24,587 bases of DNA from Deltaproteobacteria bacterium (GTDB lineage: Bacteria > UBA10199 > JACPAL01 > JACOUP01). The stretch lies in the NCBI GenBank assembly GCA_030649435.1, contig JAUSKE010000164.1, positions 1 to 24,587 of the forward strand. The letters run 5' to 3'. The notes beneath the pieces are model-generated. The model had not been told where the DNA came from, ran no database searches, and saw only the letters and a program-made list of their open reading frames with translations. Shown here piece after piece: positions 1 through 7,927 of the stretch; within the stretch, counting starts at the first letter, position 1, and each line of letters begins with the position of its first letter. The translations under genes and the position numbers were made by a program.

Positions 1-3000
1 GAGGCTTTTTTAAATTCACGTGCCAAGGTGGCGATCAACCACTCGACCCCTTGCAAAAGAACCCTGAGCGTCGCCGTACTACTGTCTGGATTCATCAGGG
101 TCAGCGTTGCCGATTCGCCGAGAGCGGCAAAAGGGAAAAGATAATCCGGCACCCATTTCTGAGAGAATGTCCAAGAAACAAGTTTTTGAATATCCTCATG
201 GCTCCCCTGACTGAACGGGAAAAGATGGAGTTCCGCCCCACGCCCCGCTACGGAGTGATAAAGTTCACGAAACGCCCGGAGCCGTTCGTCGGAATAGGAA
301 GAGGTGGTCGCGATGACTCGCCCGCCACCGATCAAAAGGGCACGAACGATTTCCCAGGCGATCGAGCCGGGGGAGGCGCCAGTCACGATCGCGGTTTTTC
401 CCTGAAAGGAGATCCCGTTCGTCACCAACCGGTTCAACTGATCGGCGTAGAGGGGTGTGCCGCTCACCCACCCCTTCTTTAAAAGTTCTTCGGTCCAACG
501 GTCCGGCGTTAAAAGACGCGGACGCTCCTTCTCTCGGTAAAGAATCTCCCCTTTTTCATTAACGCTAACCTCTGGTGAGAAGCTGGCACCAAACGGCCGG
601 TAGAGAGGCGGTTTGTCTAGATTCTCTTTCATCCGATTTGCCAGCCGTGGGTTACCCAAGTAACGGGCGGTCTCGACCATCTCGGGTGTTGCACGATTCA
701 AAAACAAAAATTCTTCTTCGTCCGAGAGAGTAGGGACAGGTTCCCCTACTCCGCCATAGAATTTCTCCACCAGATCGCGACGGCCCCAATTCCAGAACGA
801 GGTGAAGGTGACTTTTTTGGCCGGATCGAACTGCGGCCGGATCACTTTTTCTACCGCCTCACCAAATGCCTTCTTATAAAGACGAAGCTCCGCCAATTCG
901 TCATGGTAGTCATTCACGATCGGTGGAGGAGTCGCGAGACCACACAATTCTGAGAGCTCACGGGCCCAGCGGGCCAACGGGCTATCCGGTCCAATATCTA
1001 TTCGGGAGGCCTCTGATGCTGCAACCGCTGTGGTCCCTTGCTGCGAACGATAAGGGATGACAATCCCTTCATCGGCGGCAAACTGATCGACAATTTTATT
1101 CAACCAGTCGATTGTTGCAGTCCCATCTGTCATCCTGTCGGCCAAACCAAATGGCGAGAGAAGACCGGCACGGTGGGAGTTCCCCGAACGAACCGCAAGT
1201 GGCAAGAGACTGATGACACTGCCGACAAGACCTGTTGGAAGCTGTCTCTCACCGGAGAGGTGATCGATGATTGCAGTACGACTGAGGGGTAATTTTTCTT
1301 TGATCGCTCGATCGATCGACTTTTGTAAAAAGGGACCGGGGGCGCTGTAGTTCGCCTTCTCACCAATCATCACCACCAGTTTTGAAAATGGGAGTTGATG
1401 GGCTTCTTCCAGGGCGCCGAGACCAAACTCACTGCCAATGTCGGAGAGTAGTTCGTTCCGACGGGCCGAGTTGCCTCCGGAAAGGGCCTCTAATGTTTCC
1501 GACTCGCTAATCTCTTCAGGCCGGAGATTCAACTTAAGGGCGAGGAGCCGCCGCAACCCTTTTTCGACCGTCAGTGGACGGTCGGCAGGAGCGGGGGCTG
1601 AAATATTTGTAGGGGTAGAGATTGGCAGGGGTGCTGCTGAGGGCACATTAACAGGTGCCGCTAGATTCTCCACCAACTTCACCCGATAAAAGACTTTATC
1701 CCTCTCACTATCAAAATGAAAAATTTCAGGCGGGACGAGGCGCGATTCGCTCCTGAGCGTTGCCTTCATCATGTTTGCCAAGACCGGAGAAGGTCCAATT
1801 TCGATGACACGGTCGACGGCCGAATCGTTATCGACGAGTAGAACTTTTTGCGTCCGGATCCATTGAACCGGTGAGGCAAACTGGTAGGCGAGCAATTCGA
1901 CCAGGAGAACCCTCGAAAGGACTGACCGGTTATTTGATGCACGCCCCCAGTCACCCAACACTTTTTTAAGGACAGGGCTCTCGGTCAATTTGAAGACAGA
2001 AACGACGTAGTCCCGATCCAACCGGAACGGTTCGGCATTCAGATTCGGAATGTAGCGGTCGATAAGTAAATCTGGGTGAAGATCGTGCGGGATCGTTTCT
2101 TCCAGAGTTTTCCTGAAGGCCTCAACGCCGGGACGGAGGATTTGCGAATGAAACGGCACATCGACCCCTTCGATCGGGATCAGCGATGGTTTGGTCACGC
2201 CCCGCTTCTGTTCCAAATCTTTCAGTTCTTTTTCGAGAAGGGCGAGCAACTCCAGTCGTCCAGTGATCGCATACTGCGAGTTCTCAATATTGTAATTGAC
2301 GAGGTAAATCTCTTTTTTACCCGATTGCGAAAGTTCAGCGACTTTCTCTTCGAGTTGTTTTTCTGTCCAACCAACGAGCGACGGTCGTACCACCACCATG
2401 CCGTAGGGGGAACGCCCACTTGCATCACGCGGCACAAAATGCTGCATCGTCAGTCCCCGGTGATAAACGGTTTGGATCACCTGTTCGAGCGGGATGATCC
2501 CGGTTGCGCTGAGCGCCGCATACTCTCCCAGTGAATGCCCCGCAAAAGAGGCGTTCGGGTAATAGAGACCGGCCGCCTTCAGCTCCGCAATCTGAGCGAT
2601 CGCCAGGACCGTCAACCCCACTTGAGTAAATTGGGTGAGGTGCAATACCCCCTTTGGGTGTGAAACCTTTTCTCCCGCGACTAACAGCTCCTTCGGGTTG
2701 TCTCGCACGACGGTTAACAGAGAAAAACCAAGTTTCTCCCGACAAAAACTTTCCGCCTGATCCCAAACTTGCCGTGCCGCTGCCGATTCGTGATAGGCAG
2801 TCATCCCCATCCCAGCCACCTGCGACCCCTGACCGGTAAAGAGATAAACCGTTTTTCTCTGCTCCAGTTCCGCCCGTCCCTTCAACACGACCCGACTGGA
2901 AGCGACATCCTCCGTCACCACTTCGAAAATCTGTCGTCCGTCGCGGTTCGCAACATGTCGTCCCTTCACCTTAAGAGTCGAGCCGGGGAAAACCTTATCG

Positions 3001-6000
3001 ATAAAGTCTGTCTGCCAACGGGCCACCGGAAACGGGAGTTGTCGCCCGAGGGCGGCGAGTGTCGCCGCAGCGGTTTGCATCCCATGAACAATCGTCGTCG
3101 GCTCTTCCTTCCCATCGGCCGATAAACGGAGGAGACCGGCAATGGCGGCAATCTGGCGGTCAGTATGGATCGGGTTCAGGTCGCGCGACGTGAGGGCATA
3201 CGGCTCGTTCGAAAGAGGGGCGGCGATTGTTTCTTCAAATTCAAAACCTCTCTCCTGAGGGATTTCAACGACCTTTTCTTCTGTTTTTGGAAGCGCTGCT
3301 TTTCTGGAGGGGTGGGTCTTGCTCATCGGGAGACGAACGAGAAAACGGCTTTTGAGACGAACAAGCAGGTCCCCCTTCCGCTCCAATTCCCCTTCAACGA
3401 AGATCCGTCTAACCGTTCCTTCATCCACAACGGAAGTGAGCCGGACCGAAGCGCGGAGTTCTTCACCTTCTTTGACGATAACACACGGGAAAAATTGGAA
3501 TTCATTGGAAAGGTGGAGGAGTGAGAGGAGGTCGAGATCCAGCTTCTCGTCAAAGAGAACCTGCGCCAGCGGTCTCCAGAAATAACGAATGACCCACGGC
3601 CCGGGGGAGATTTTCTCTTTTGAAGAAAGCCCTTTTTCACCTGTCGCCAGGAGGTACTGTTGGATCTCTCGAACCGAAATTTTTTCGTGATGACTCGTTC
3701 CTATTTTTTTTGAATCGCCCAACCAGAGTTTTTGGTAAAAGGCCTTGAAACTTTGTTTCATCTCCCCCGTTACCTGCAATGGGACCTGTCGGTCATCGGG
3801 GTGATAGGTATAACGGAGCGGCAGTTTCAGCTTTCGTCCGTCAGGGGCGGCATGGGTGAGGGTAACGACCGACGACGAACCATTCGTCCGAACCTCCGCT
3901 CCGAGGGCGATAAGGGTCGGCAGGTAATTCTTCTTTTTAATCCCTCCTTCTAAAATCCATCGGCTCGTCTGCAACGGATCTTTTTCGACCATCGGGATCT
4001 GACGACCATTCGTTTCCCGTTTCAAGTGGCGTGTGAGGTCAGCAACGAAGCTTTCAAAAATTTCGGCCACCGGTTCATCAACCTTGGTGATCCCCTTCAC
4101 CCCTTGGGTCCCTGGGATTGTCAGGACCTGATCCGCCTTGTACCGTGGGTCATGCGCCTGCCAGAGACTGTCGCTCTTAAACCAACGTTTTAAATCTTTA
4201 TCGATCACCGGGACAAAATTGACCGGCTTGCCCGGTTGACGGCAGAGAAAGAGGAAATAATCGACATCTTCGGGATGCAGGATTGTGGTTGTTGCCGAAG
4301 GGATCTGCTGTAAAATCTTTTTTAGAAAATCTTTTGGATGATCGAGGGTAGAGGGATCATGTAGGGGCACCCCTTGGTGTGCCCCATCAGAGGGCGCAGT
4401 CCCACAGGGATTTCCTTCGGTCACAAGCAGCGCCCCTACAAGACGTGCCACAATCCGTTTTGAAAATTCGAACGCCCGCATCCGGAAGGTGGTGTCAAAC
4501 CAGACGCCGTCATGGATAAAATAATCCGGCATCTTGCCAGGCGCCATCAGTTCGATCATCCGTTCCAAGACAGCGGCATAGGTCATCGCTGGTAGTTCGC
4601 CAAAATACGGTTTGCAGGTCTTGTTTAGGGCAGTGATGATCTCCTGTTTGCGGGCCAGGATTGCCGCTTCCCCTTGAGTCGACAGTTGATCGACAAGGTT
4701 CGCCACGCGGGACATGGTGTTGTCGGCGTAATGAACATCGGCCCCCAACTGCGATTGTCCCGAAGTAACCCCTGACTCAAACCGGCCACGACCGACCCAT
4801 CGGTCGGTACCTGGGATTGAGACCAAAAGTTTTTTAACCTCCGGTGAACTCTTCGCCTCGCGACAAGCCATGAGGCGCGTTCCAAGAAAGACTGCGTCAA
4901 CCGGCATAATCTTGCCACTGGCATGCCAGTGGCCCATGAGGAGCGGCGTCGCCTCCTCCGGCAGACCGATCCCACCACCGACGCAAAGAATAATATTTTT
5001 CTGTCGCCGGATCGCCGCGTAATTTCTCTCGAGCAGACCGTAGAGATCTTCCCAACTGTGATGCCCACCGGCACGCCCCCCTTCAATCTGCATGATGAGG
5101 GTCAACTGTGGGTGGTCTTTTGCAATCTCCAGAACGGAGGCGATCTGGTCATCCGAACCAGGCTTGAAGGAATTTTGCCAAATCCCGGCCGCTGTCATCG
5201 TAGCCAAAATCTCTGCCGCCTTTTCACGGGTCGGCACACCGGCTGAAATCGTCAACCCCTCAATCGGATACCCTTCCCTTTTCAATCGGGGGAGGAGTGG
5301 GTAGTGGAGATTCCAGAGATAAGGGTCTAAGTAGAGCGCATTGAAAATAATCCCCTGCCCTGGCTGCAGAGCCGTAACCAGTTCATCCAACCGTTTTCTT
5401 AAAATCGCCTCCGTCACCTGCCCGCCACCGGCCCACTCCACCAGAAAACCGTTGTTCAACGCTTGGGAGACAATTTCCGTTTCAACGGAAGTCGGTGTCA
5501 TCCCGCCGCCAAAAACCGGAGGGCGACTGGTGAAACGGGTGTAGCGATTATCCACGGCCAGTTTCTTGTTGGGCAGTTGAACGAGACGGGGCGCGAGATC
5601 GGCCCACACTTCGGGATCAGACCGCCCCCTGGCCCCCTCCTTAGCTAAGGAGGGGGGATGGGGGGAGGTCTGTAAAAAAAGATTTCTGCCTTTGTCTGTG
5701 GCGCAAGGGATGATCGTGACTCCTTCCCCCTCGCGATTTAAAAATGTCAGCGTGCTGGCGATCTCCCCCGGGCCAAAATCGAGAATGTGGGTCACCTGTT
5801 TCGCGCGCGTTGCCTTCTGCGTGCAGGCGTTCCAATCGACCCCTTTTAAAAATTGCATCTGTAACAGGTCTTCGAGCAGGTTGCGGCTCTTCTTGAGATC
5901 GCGCCCGTCATCGGTCGCAAAGACAGGCTTCTTCAACTCCTGTGCCTTGACCGAAAACTTGAGCCGGGTGAGGTCTTTTCGGAAAGAGTCAAGCCCTTCC

Positions 6001-6923
6001 CGCATATGGGGGGAATGGTACGGGCCGGAGACCGATAAAAATTCCCACTGAATCTTGAACCGATGGGCCGGGTCTTTTTTGCCCGCTTCTTCTTTCGCCC
6101 GAAGGAGACGCCGCAAAAGAAAAAGCCCTTTCGGCGAACCGGCAAGAACGAGACGTCGCCAACCATTCACCAAGGCAATCGAAATTGTTTCGTCTTCTTC
6201 TAACTTACCGTTCGTTTCACGGAGGAACGGTTCGACCTCTTCCGGTGTCAGACCGGCGAGGGAAGCCATTGGTGTCGGCTTTCCCCAACCTGAGTCTTCG
6301 GCCTCTTTAATCAGTTCAAGGGGGAGGGTTCTTTCTGGAAACGACTGCTGCATCCGGATCCCTTGCCAAAAAAAGTAACGGACCATCTGGAGGAATTTTT
6401 CTTCGAACTCTTCTCCTTCAAGTCCCATCGCCACAAGAATCGCTGTCATGATCCCTTGTGAGTGACCGGTGATCCCATCTGTAAACCGAAGAAGCTTTTT
6501 GGTGTCGCAACCGTATTCACAAATCACCTGGTAGTGAGCCACCTGAGTCAGAAAGATGAGCGATTGTGAAATCGTGGAGCTTGCAAGGTAAGAAGCCGGA
6601 GGGGTCGCCTCTTTATTTTGAATCCAATCCAGGAGGGAAAGCCCCCGGGGGAAGAGACCACTCCCGATCGCGTCAGGATATTTCAGTTCTTCTTGAAGGA
6701 GTGCGGCCGTCTTTTCGATCAATGGGCGGACGAGAGGGAAATGGGTAAAGAGGGTGCGGAGTTCGTCGATGTAGCTCCCCGCCTGACCGCCAAACTGGAT
6801 GAAGAACCGCGCCTCCCCCGCCTCGGCGAGGGAAACCAGTGCCGGGGTCCGGAGACGACCCCGAAAAGTAAGTTCATCAGAGGACTTTTGCCCTCTCTTG
6901 GCAATCAAGATATCGGTAGCCAT
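1..6923 (-). CDS. fas: Type I fatty acid synthase, 3' end beyond window
   Basis: Multidomain FAS making long-chain acyl-CoA in the cytoplasm. One uninterrupted frame of 2307 residues runs off the left edge, so the rest of the ketoreductase and the ketosynthase are not seen. Domains in order: acetyltransferase (FGGQ near 45; GHSQG with Ser155); FMN enoyl reductase (GGGMTPTSVE near 472-481; GGRAGGHHSWED with His621); MaoC-like dehydratase (NPIHTD with His1253, then IVHGMQ); malonyl/palmitoyl transferase (FTGQGSQ; GHSLGEY with Ser1464; later VPFHS); ACP (GGNSARRNE with phosphopantetheine Ser1819); ketoreductase start (VTGASPGSIA near 2180). This AT-ER-DH-MPT-ACP-KR order and spacing fit mycobacterial FAS I, which is about 3070 residues. 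The ATG at 6923 follows AAGGA at 7-nt spacing. I checked frame continuity at five motifs from 401 to 6467. Two repeat insertions sit in linkers. No phosphopantetheinyl transferase gene is visible. Confidence 0.93.
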   Translation of the reverse strand, partial: MATDILIAKRGQKSSDELTFRGRLRTPALVSLAEAGEARFFIQFGGQAGSYIDELRTLFTHFPLVRPLIEKTAALLQEELKYPDAIGSGLFPRGLSLLDWIQNKEATPPASYLASSTISQSLIFLTQVAHYQVICEYGCDTKKLLRFTDGITGHSQGIMTAILVAMGLEGEEFEEKFLQMVRYFFWQGIRMQQSFPERTLPLELIKEAEDSGWGKPTPMASLAGLTPEEVEPFLRETNGKLEEDETISIALVNGWRRLVLAGSPKGLFLLRRLLRAKEEAGKKDPAHRFKIQWEFLSVSGPYHSPHMREGLDSFRKDLTRLKFSVKAQELKKPVFATDDGRDLKKSRNLLEDLLQMQFLKGVDWNACTQKATRAKQVTHILDFGPGEIASTLTFLNREGEGVTIIPCATDKGRNLFLQTSPHPPSLAKEGARGRSDPEVWADLAPRLVQLPNKKLAVDNRYTRFTSRPPVFGGGMTPTSVETEIVSQALNNGFLVEWAGGGQVTEAILRKRLDELVTALQPGQGIIFNALYLDPYLWNLHYPLLPRLKREGYPIEGLTISAGVPTREKAAEILATMTAAGIWQNSFKPGSDDQIASVLEIAKDHPQLTLIMQIEGGRAGGHHSWEDLYGLLERNYAAIRRQKNIILCVGGGIGLPEEATPLLMGHWHASGKIMPVDAVFLGTRLMACREAKSSPEVKKLLVSIPGTDRWVGRGRFESGVTSGQSQLGADVHYADNTMSRVANLVDQLSTQGEAAILARKQEIITALNKTCKPYFGELPAMTYAAVLERMIELMAPGKMPDYFIHDGVWFDTTFRMRAFEFSKRIVARLVGALLVTEGNPCGTAPSDGAHQGVPLHDPSTLDHPKDFLKKILQQIPSATTTILHPEDVDYFLFLCRQPGKPVNFVPVIDKDLKRWFKSDSLWQAHDPRYKADQVLTIPGTQGVKGITKVDEPVAEIFESFVADLTRHLKRETNGRQIPMVEKDPLQTSRWILEGGIKKKNYLPTLIALGAEVRTNGSSSVVTLTHAAPDGRKLKLPLRYTYHPDDRQVPLQVTGEMKQSFKAFYQKLWLGDSKKIGTSHHEKISVREIQQYLLATGEKGLSSKEKISPGPWVIRYFWRPLAQVLFDEKLDLDLLSLLHLSNEFQFFPCVIVKEGEELRASVRLTSVVDEGTVRRIFVEGELERKGDLLVRLKSRFLVRLPMSKTHPSRKAALPKTEEKVVEIPQERGFEFEETIAAPLSNEPYALTSRDLNPIHTDRQIAAIAGLLRLSADGKEEPTTIVHGMQTAAATLAALGRQLPFPVARWQTDFIDKVFPGSTLKVKGRHVANRDGRQIFEVVTEDVASSRVVLKGRAELEQRKTVYLFTGQGSQVAGMGMTAYHESAAARQVWDQAESFCREKLGFSLLTVVRDNPKELLVAGEKVSHPKGVLHLTQFTQVGLTVLAIAQIAELKAAGLYYPNASFAGHSLGEYAALSATGIIPLEQVIQTVYHRGLTMQHFVPRDASGRSPYGMVVVRPSLVGWTEKQLEEKVAELSQSGKKEIYLVNYNIENSQYAITGRLELLALLEKELKDLEQKRGVTKPSLIPIEGVDVPFHSQILRPGVEAFRKTLEETIPHDLHPDLLIDRYIPNLNAEPFRLDRDYVVSVFKLTESPVLKKVLGDWGRASNNRSVLSRVLLVELLAYQFASPVQWIRTQKVLLVDNDSAVDRVIEIGPSPVLANMMKATLRSESRLVPPEIFHFDSERDKVFYRVKLVENLAAPVNVPSAAPLPISTPTNISAPAPADRPLTVEKGLRRLLALKLNLRPEEISESETLEALSGGNSARRNELLSDIGSEFGLGALEEAHQLPFSKLVVMIGEKANYSAPGPFLQKSIDRAIKEKLPLSRTAIIDHLSGERQLPTGLVGSVISLLPLAVRSGNSHRAGLLSPFGLADRMTDGTATIDWLNKIVDQFAADEGIVIPYRSQQGTTAVAASEASRIDIGPDSPLARWARELSELCGLATPPPIVNDYHDELAELRLYKKAFGEAVEKVIRPQFDPAKKVTFTSFWNWGRRDLVEKFYGGVGEPVPTLSDEEEFLFLNRATPEMVETARYLGNPRLANRMKENLDKPPLYRPFGASFSPEVSVNEKGEILYREKERPRLLTPDRWTEELLKKGWVSGTPLYADQLNRLVTNGISFQGKTAIVTGASPGSIAWEIVRALLIGGGRVIATTSSYSDERLRAFRELYHSVAGRGAELHLFPFSQGSHEDIQKLVSWTFSQKWVPDYLFPFAALGESATLTLMNPDSSTATLRVLLQGVEWLIATLAREFKKA
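4360..4440. repeat. 81-bp MITE-like insertion with TGTAGGGGC inverted ends
   Basis: The element begins TGTAGGGGC and ends GCCCCTACA, perfect 9-bp terminal inverted repeats. Its interior is rich in short GGGC/GCCC repeats. It is 81 bp, exactly 27 codons, and keeps the FAS frame open (about residues 829-855, between the enoyl reductase and the dehydratase). The translated segment is Gly/Ala/Pro/His-rich and unlike the flanking protein. No clear target-site duplication is seen. The type resembles small GTAGGGGC-ended palindromic repeats known from many bacterial genomes, a family assignment from memory. Confidence 0.6.
5619..5671. repeat. 53-bp palindromic repeat inside the FAS gene
   Basis: An imperfect palindrome starts AGACC and ends GGTCT, with the perfect core CCCCTCCTTAGCTAAGGAGG at its centre. 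It lies in frame in FAS (about residues 418-435), in the linker between acetyltransferase and enoyl reductase. There it encodes a Pro/Ser/Lys/Gly-rich stretch (SPHPPSLAKEGARG). Such GC-rich palindromes with a TTAGCTAA-type centre are usually dispersed genomic repeats, so this is probably one copy of a family. Confidence 0.6.
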
Positions 6924-6954
6924 GGGGAATCCTTATCTATAAAGGAAGGGGACT

Positions 6955-6981
6955 TTTATACCGTTTGGAGGGGGGGTGCAA
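6955..6981 (-). promoter_or_regulatory. Candidate promoter of the FAS gene
   Basis: On the minus strand TTGCAC (6981-6976) is followed after 15 nt by TATAAA (6960-6955). The spacer includes most of a run of C's (G7 on the plus strand, 6970-6976). The predicted transcript would start near 6948, about 25 nt before the FAS ATG. The spacing is two bases short of optimal, so the call is tentative. The 110-bp gap to the upstream gene shows no terminator hairpin, so read-through transcription is also possible. Confidence 0.4.
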
Positions 6982-7033
6982 GTGCTTTCTCTAACAAAAT
7001 CAGCAGGTTTGTCGCGTTGCGTTGACTTTGGGA

Positions 7034-7918
7034 TTACCCGTTAAACCCGCGTAAAGCCCGGGCAAATTGGGCGGCCGAGACCCCCAAGGGGGTATTCTTG
7101 AGGTACCGTTCAGCCAAGCCTTGCAAGATCCGTTCGGTCGCCGCTTCCTCGGAGGGGACGTGCGATACCCCCAAGGCACGAACAGCCTGTCGTGCCTGGG
7201 TCCAAAAGAGGGCAATATCTTTTAAGAACGGAGTCAGTTCCCCCATCGCCTGTTGGTAGAGAGGGTCCGGTTCATCGACCAAGACTCGACGGAGATCCGG
7301 TCGCAGGCTCGCCAAGGGGAACGGACCGCGCGATTCGAGTCGTCCACTCCCCGACTCCAACCGCTCATACCCCGGGGCAAAAAGCCTGTACGCCTGGTGC
7401 CAGGCGGAAGGACGGCTCGCCACCTCCCCCTTCAAGGGGCCAGCCGTTGGGTTATCCGTCACTACCCAGGTCCCATCCCGATGATTGACCTGAATCCCCT
7501 CTGTTCTCTCCACCTCTTCACGAATCGGCTGTAAAATTCTCTCGCTCCGGAGGAGGTTCATGTTTTCTCGCAACATCGCATAAGAAGGAACATCACGAAA
7601 GACTTCGAGGTTGGGGAGATAAAACCGTTCTACCGCCTCCGCAATCTCTTTGGCCGGCAGCATTTTGAGGAGTTCCCGGTAGGAATCATACCCGTAACGG
7701 TTGAGATAACTCTCGAGGGCATGCCCCAACCCAACAAGCGCCATCGGGTAAAAAGTTTCACTCGCGGCGTTATGCGTGATCGCCCGGATCGGGATTTGTG
7801 AAGGGGAGGCGGAGGCACTGCGAACCAGATCAACCCAGCGTTGATCGTTTCGGGCAAGCCCACGCGGACGAATCTTTTTATCCATCACCCGGCTCACAAG
7901 GAGTGTCAGCGGCACCAA
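7034..7918 (-). CDS. C-terminal segment of PEP carboxylase-like protein, separated by in-frame stop
   Basis: This 294-residue ORF lies in the same frame as the upstream 1694-residue gene, with only TAA and two codons between them. Its sequence resembles the C-terminal third of bacterial PEP carboxylase. An early basic stretch (KKIRPRGLARND) and IRAI match the family's SRPAKRR...LRAIPW. ETFYPMALVGLGHAL matches the segment that follows in PEPC. The end, AAQFARALRGFNG, matches the terminal GIAAGMRNTG. Start options are TTG at 7918, GTG at 7915 or ATG at 7885. A GAGGAGG lies 11 nt before the TTG, inside the upstream reading frame, so coupled re-initiation is possible. Otherwise this is the tail of a gene broken by a nonsense change. 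Catalytic activity is doubtful. The family match is made by eye. Confidence 0.62.
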   Translation of the reverse strand: MVPLTLLVSRVMDKKIRPRGLARNDQRWVDLVRSASASPSQIPIRAITHNAASETFYPMALVGLGHALESYLNRYGYDSYRELLKMLPAKEIAEAVERFYLPNLEVFRDVPSYAMLRENMNLLRSERILQPIREEVERTEGIQVNHRDGTWVVTDNPTAGPLKGEVASRPSAWHQAYRLFAPGYERLESGSGRLESRGPFPLASLRPDLRRVLVDEPDPLYQQAMGELTPFLKDIALFWTQARQAVRALGVSHVPSEEAATERILQGLAERYLKNTPLGVSAAQFARALRGFNG

Positions 7919-7924
7919 ATCGGC

Positions 7925-7927
7925 TTA
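7925..7927 (-). other. In-frame TAA splitting the PEPC-like reading frame
   Basis: On the minus strand the frame reads Tyr-Glu-Glu-Ala-TAA-Ala-Asp-Leu-Val. Codons on both sides are in the same phase, and similarity to PEP carboxylase continues across the stop. A GAGGAGG motif is encoded directly before it. Possible readings are a genuine split into two polypeptides, stop read-through, a recent nonsense mutation, or a sequencing or assembly error. Confidence 0.7.

Noticed and set aside
1130..2766. Many 60-150 codon ORFs on both strands across 1-13,000
   Set aside because: They overlap the long FAS and PEPC-like frames in other phases, have no ribosome-binding sites or recognisable domains, and arise from GC-rich codon structure.
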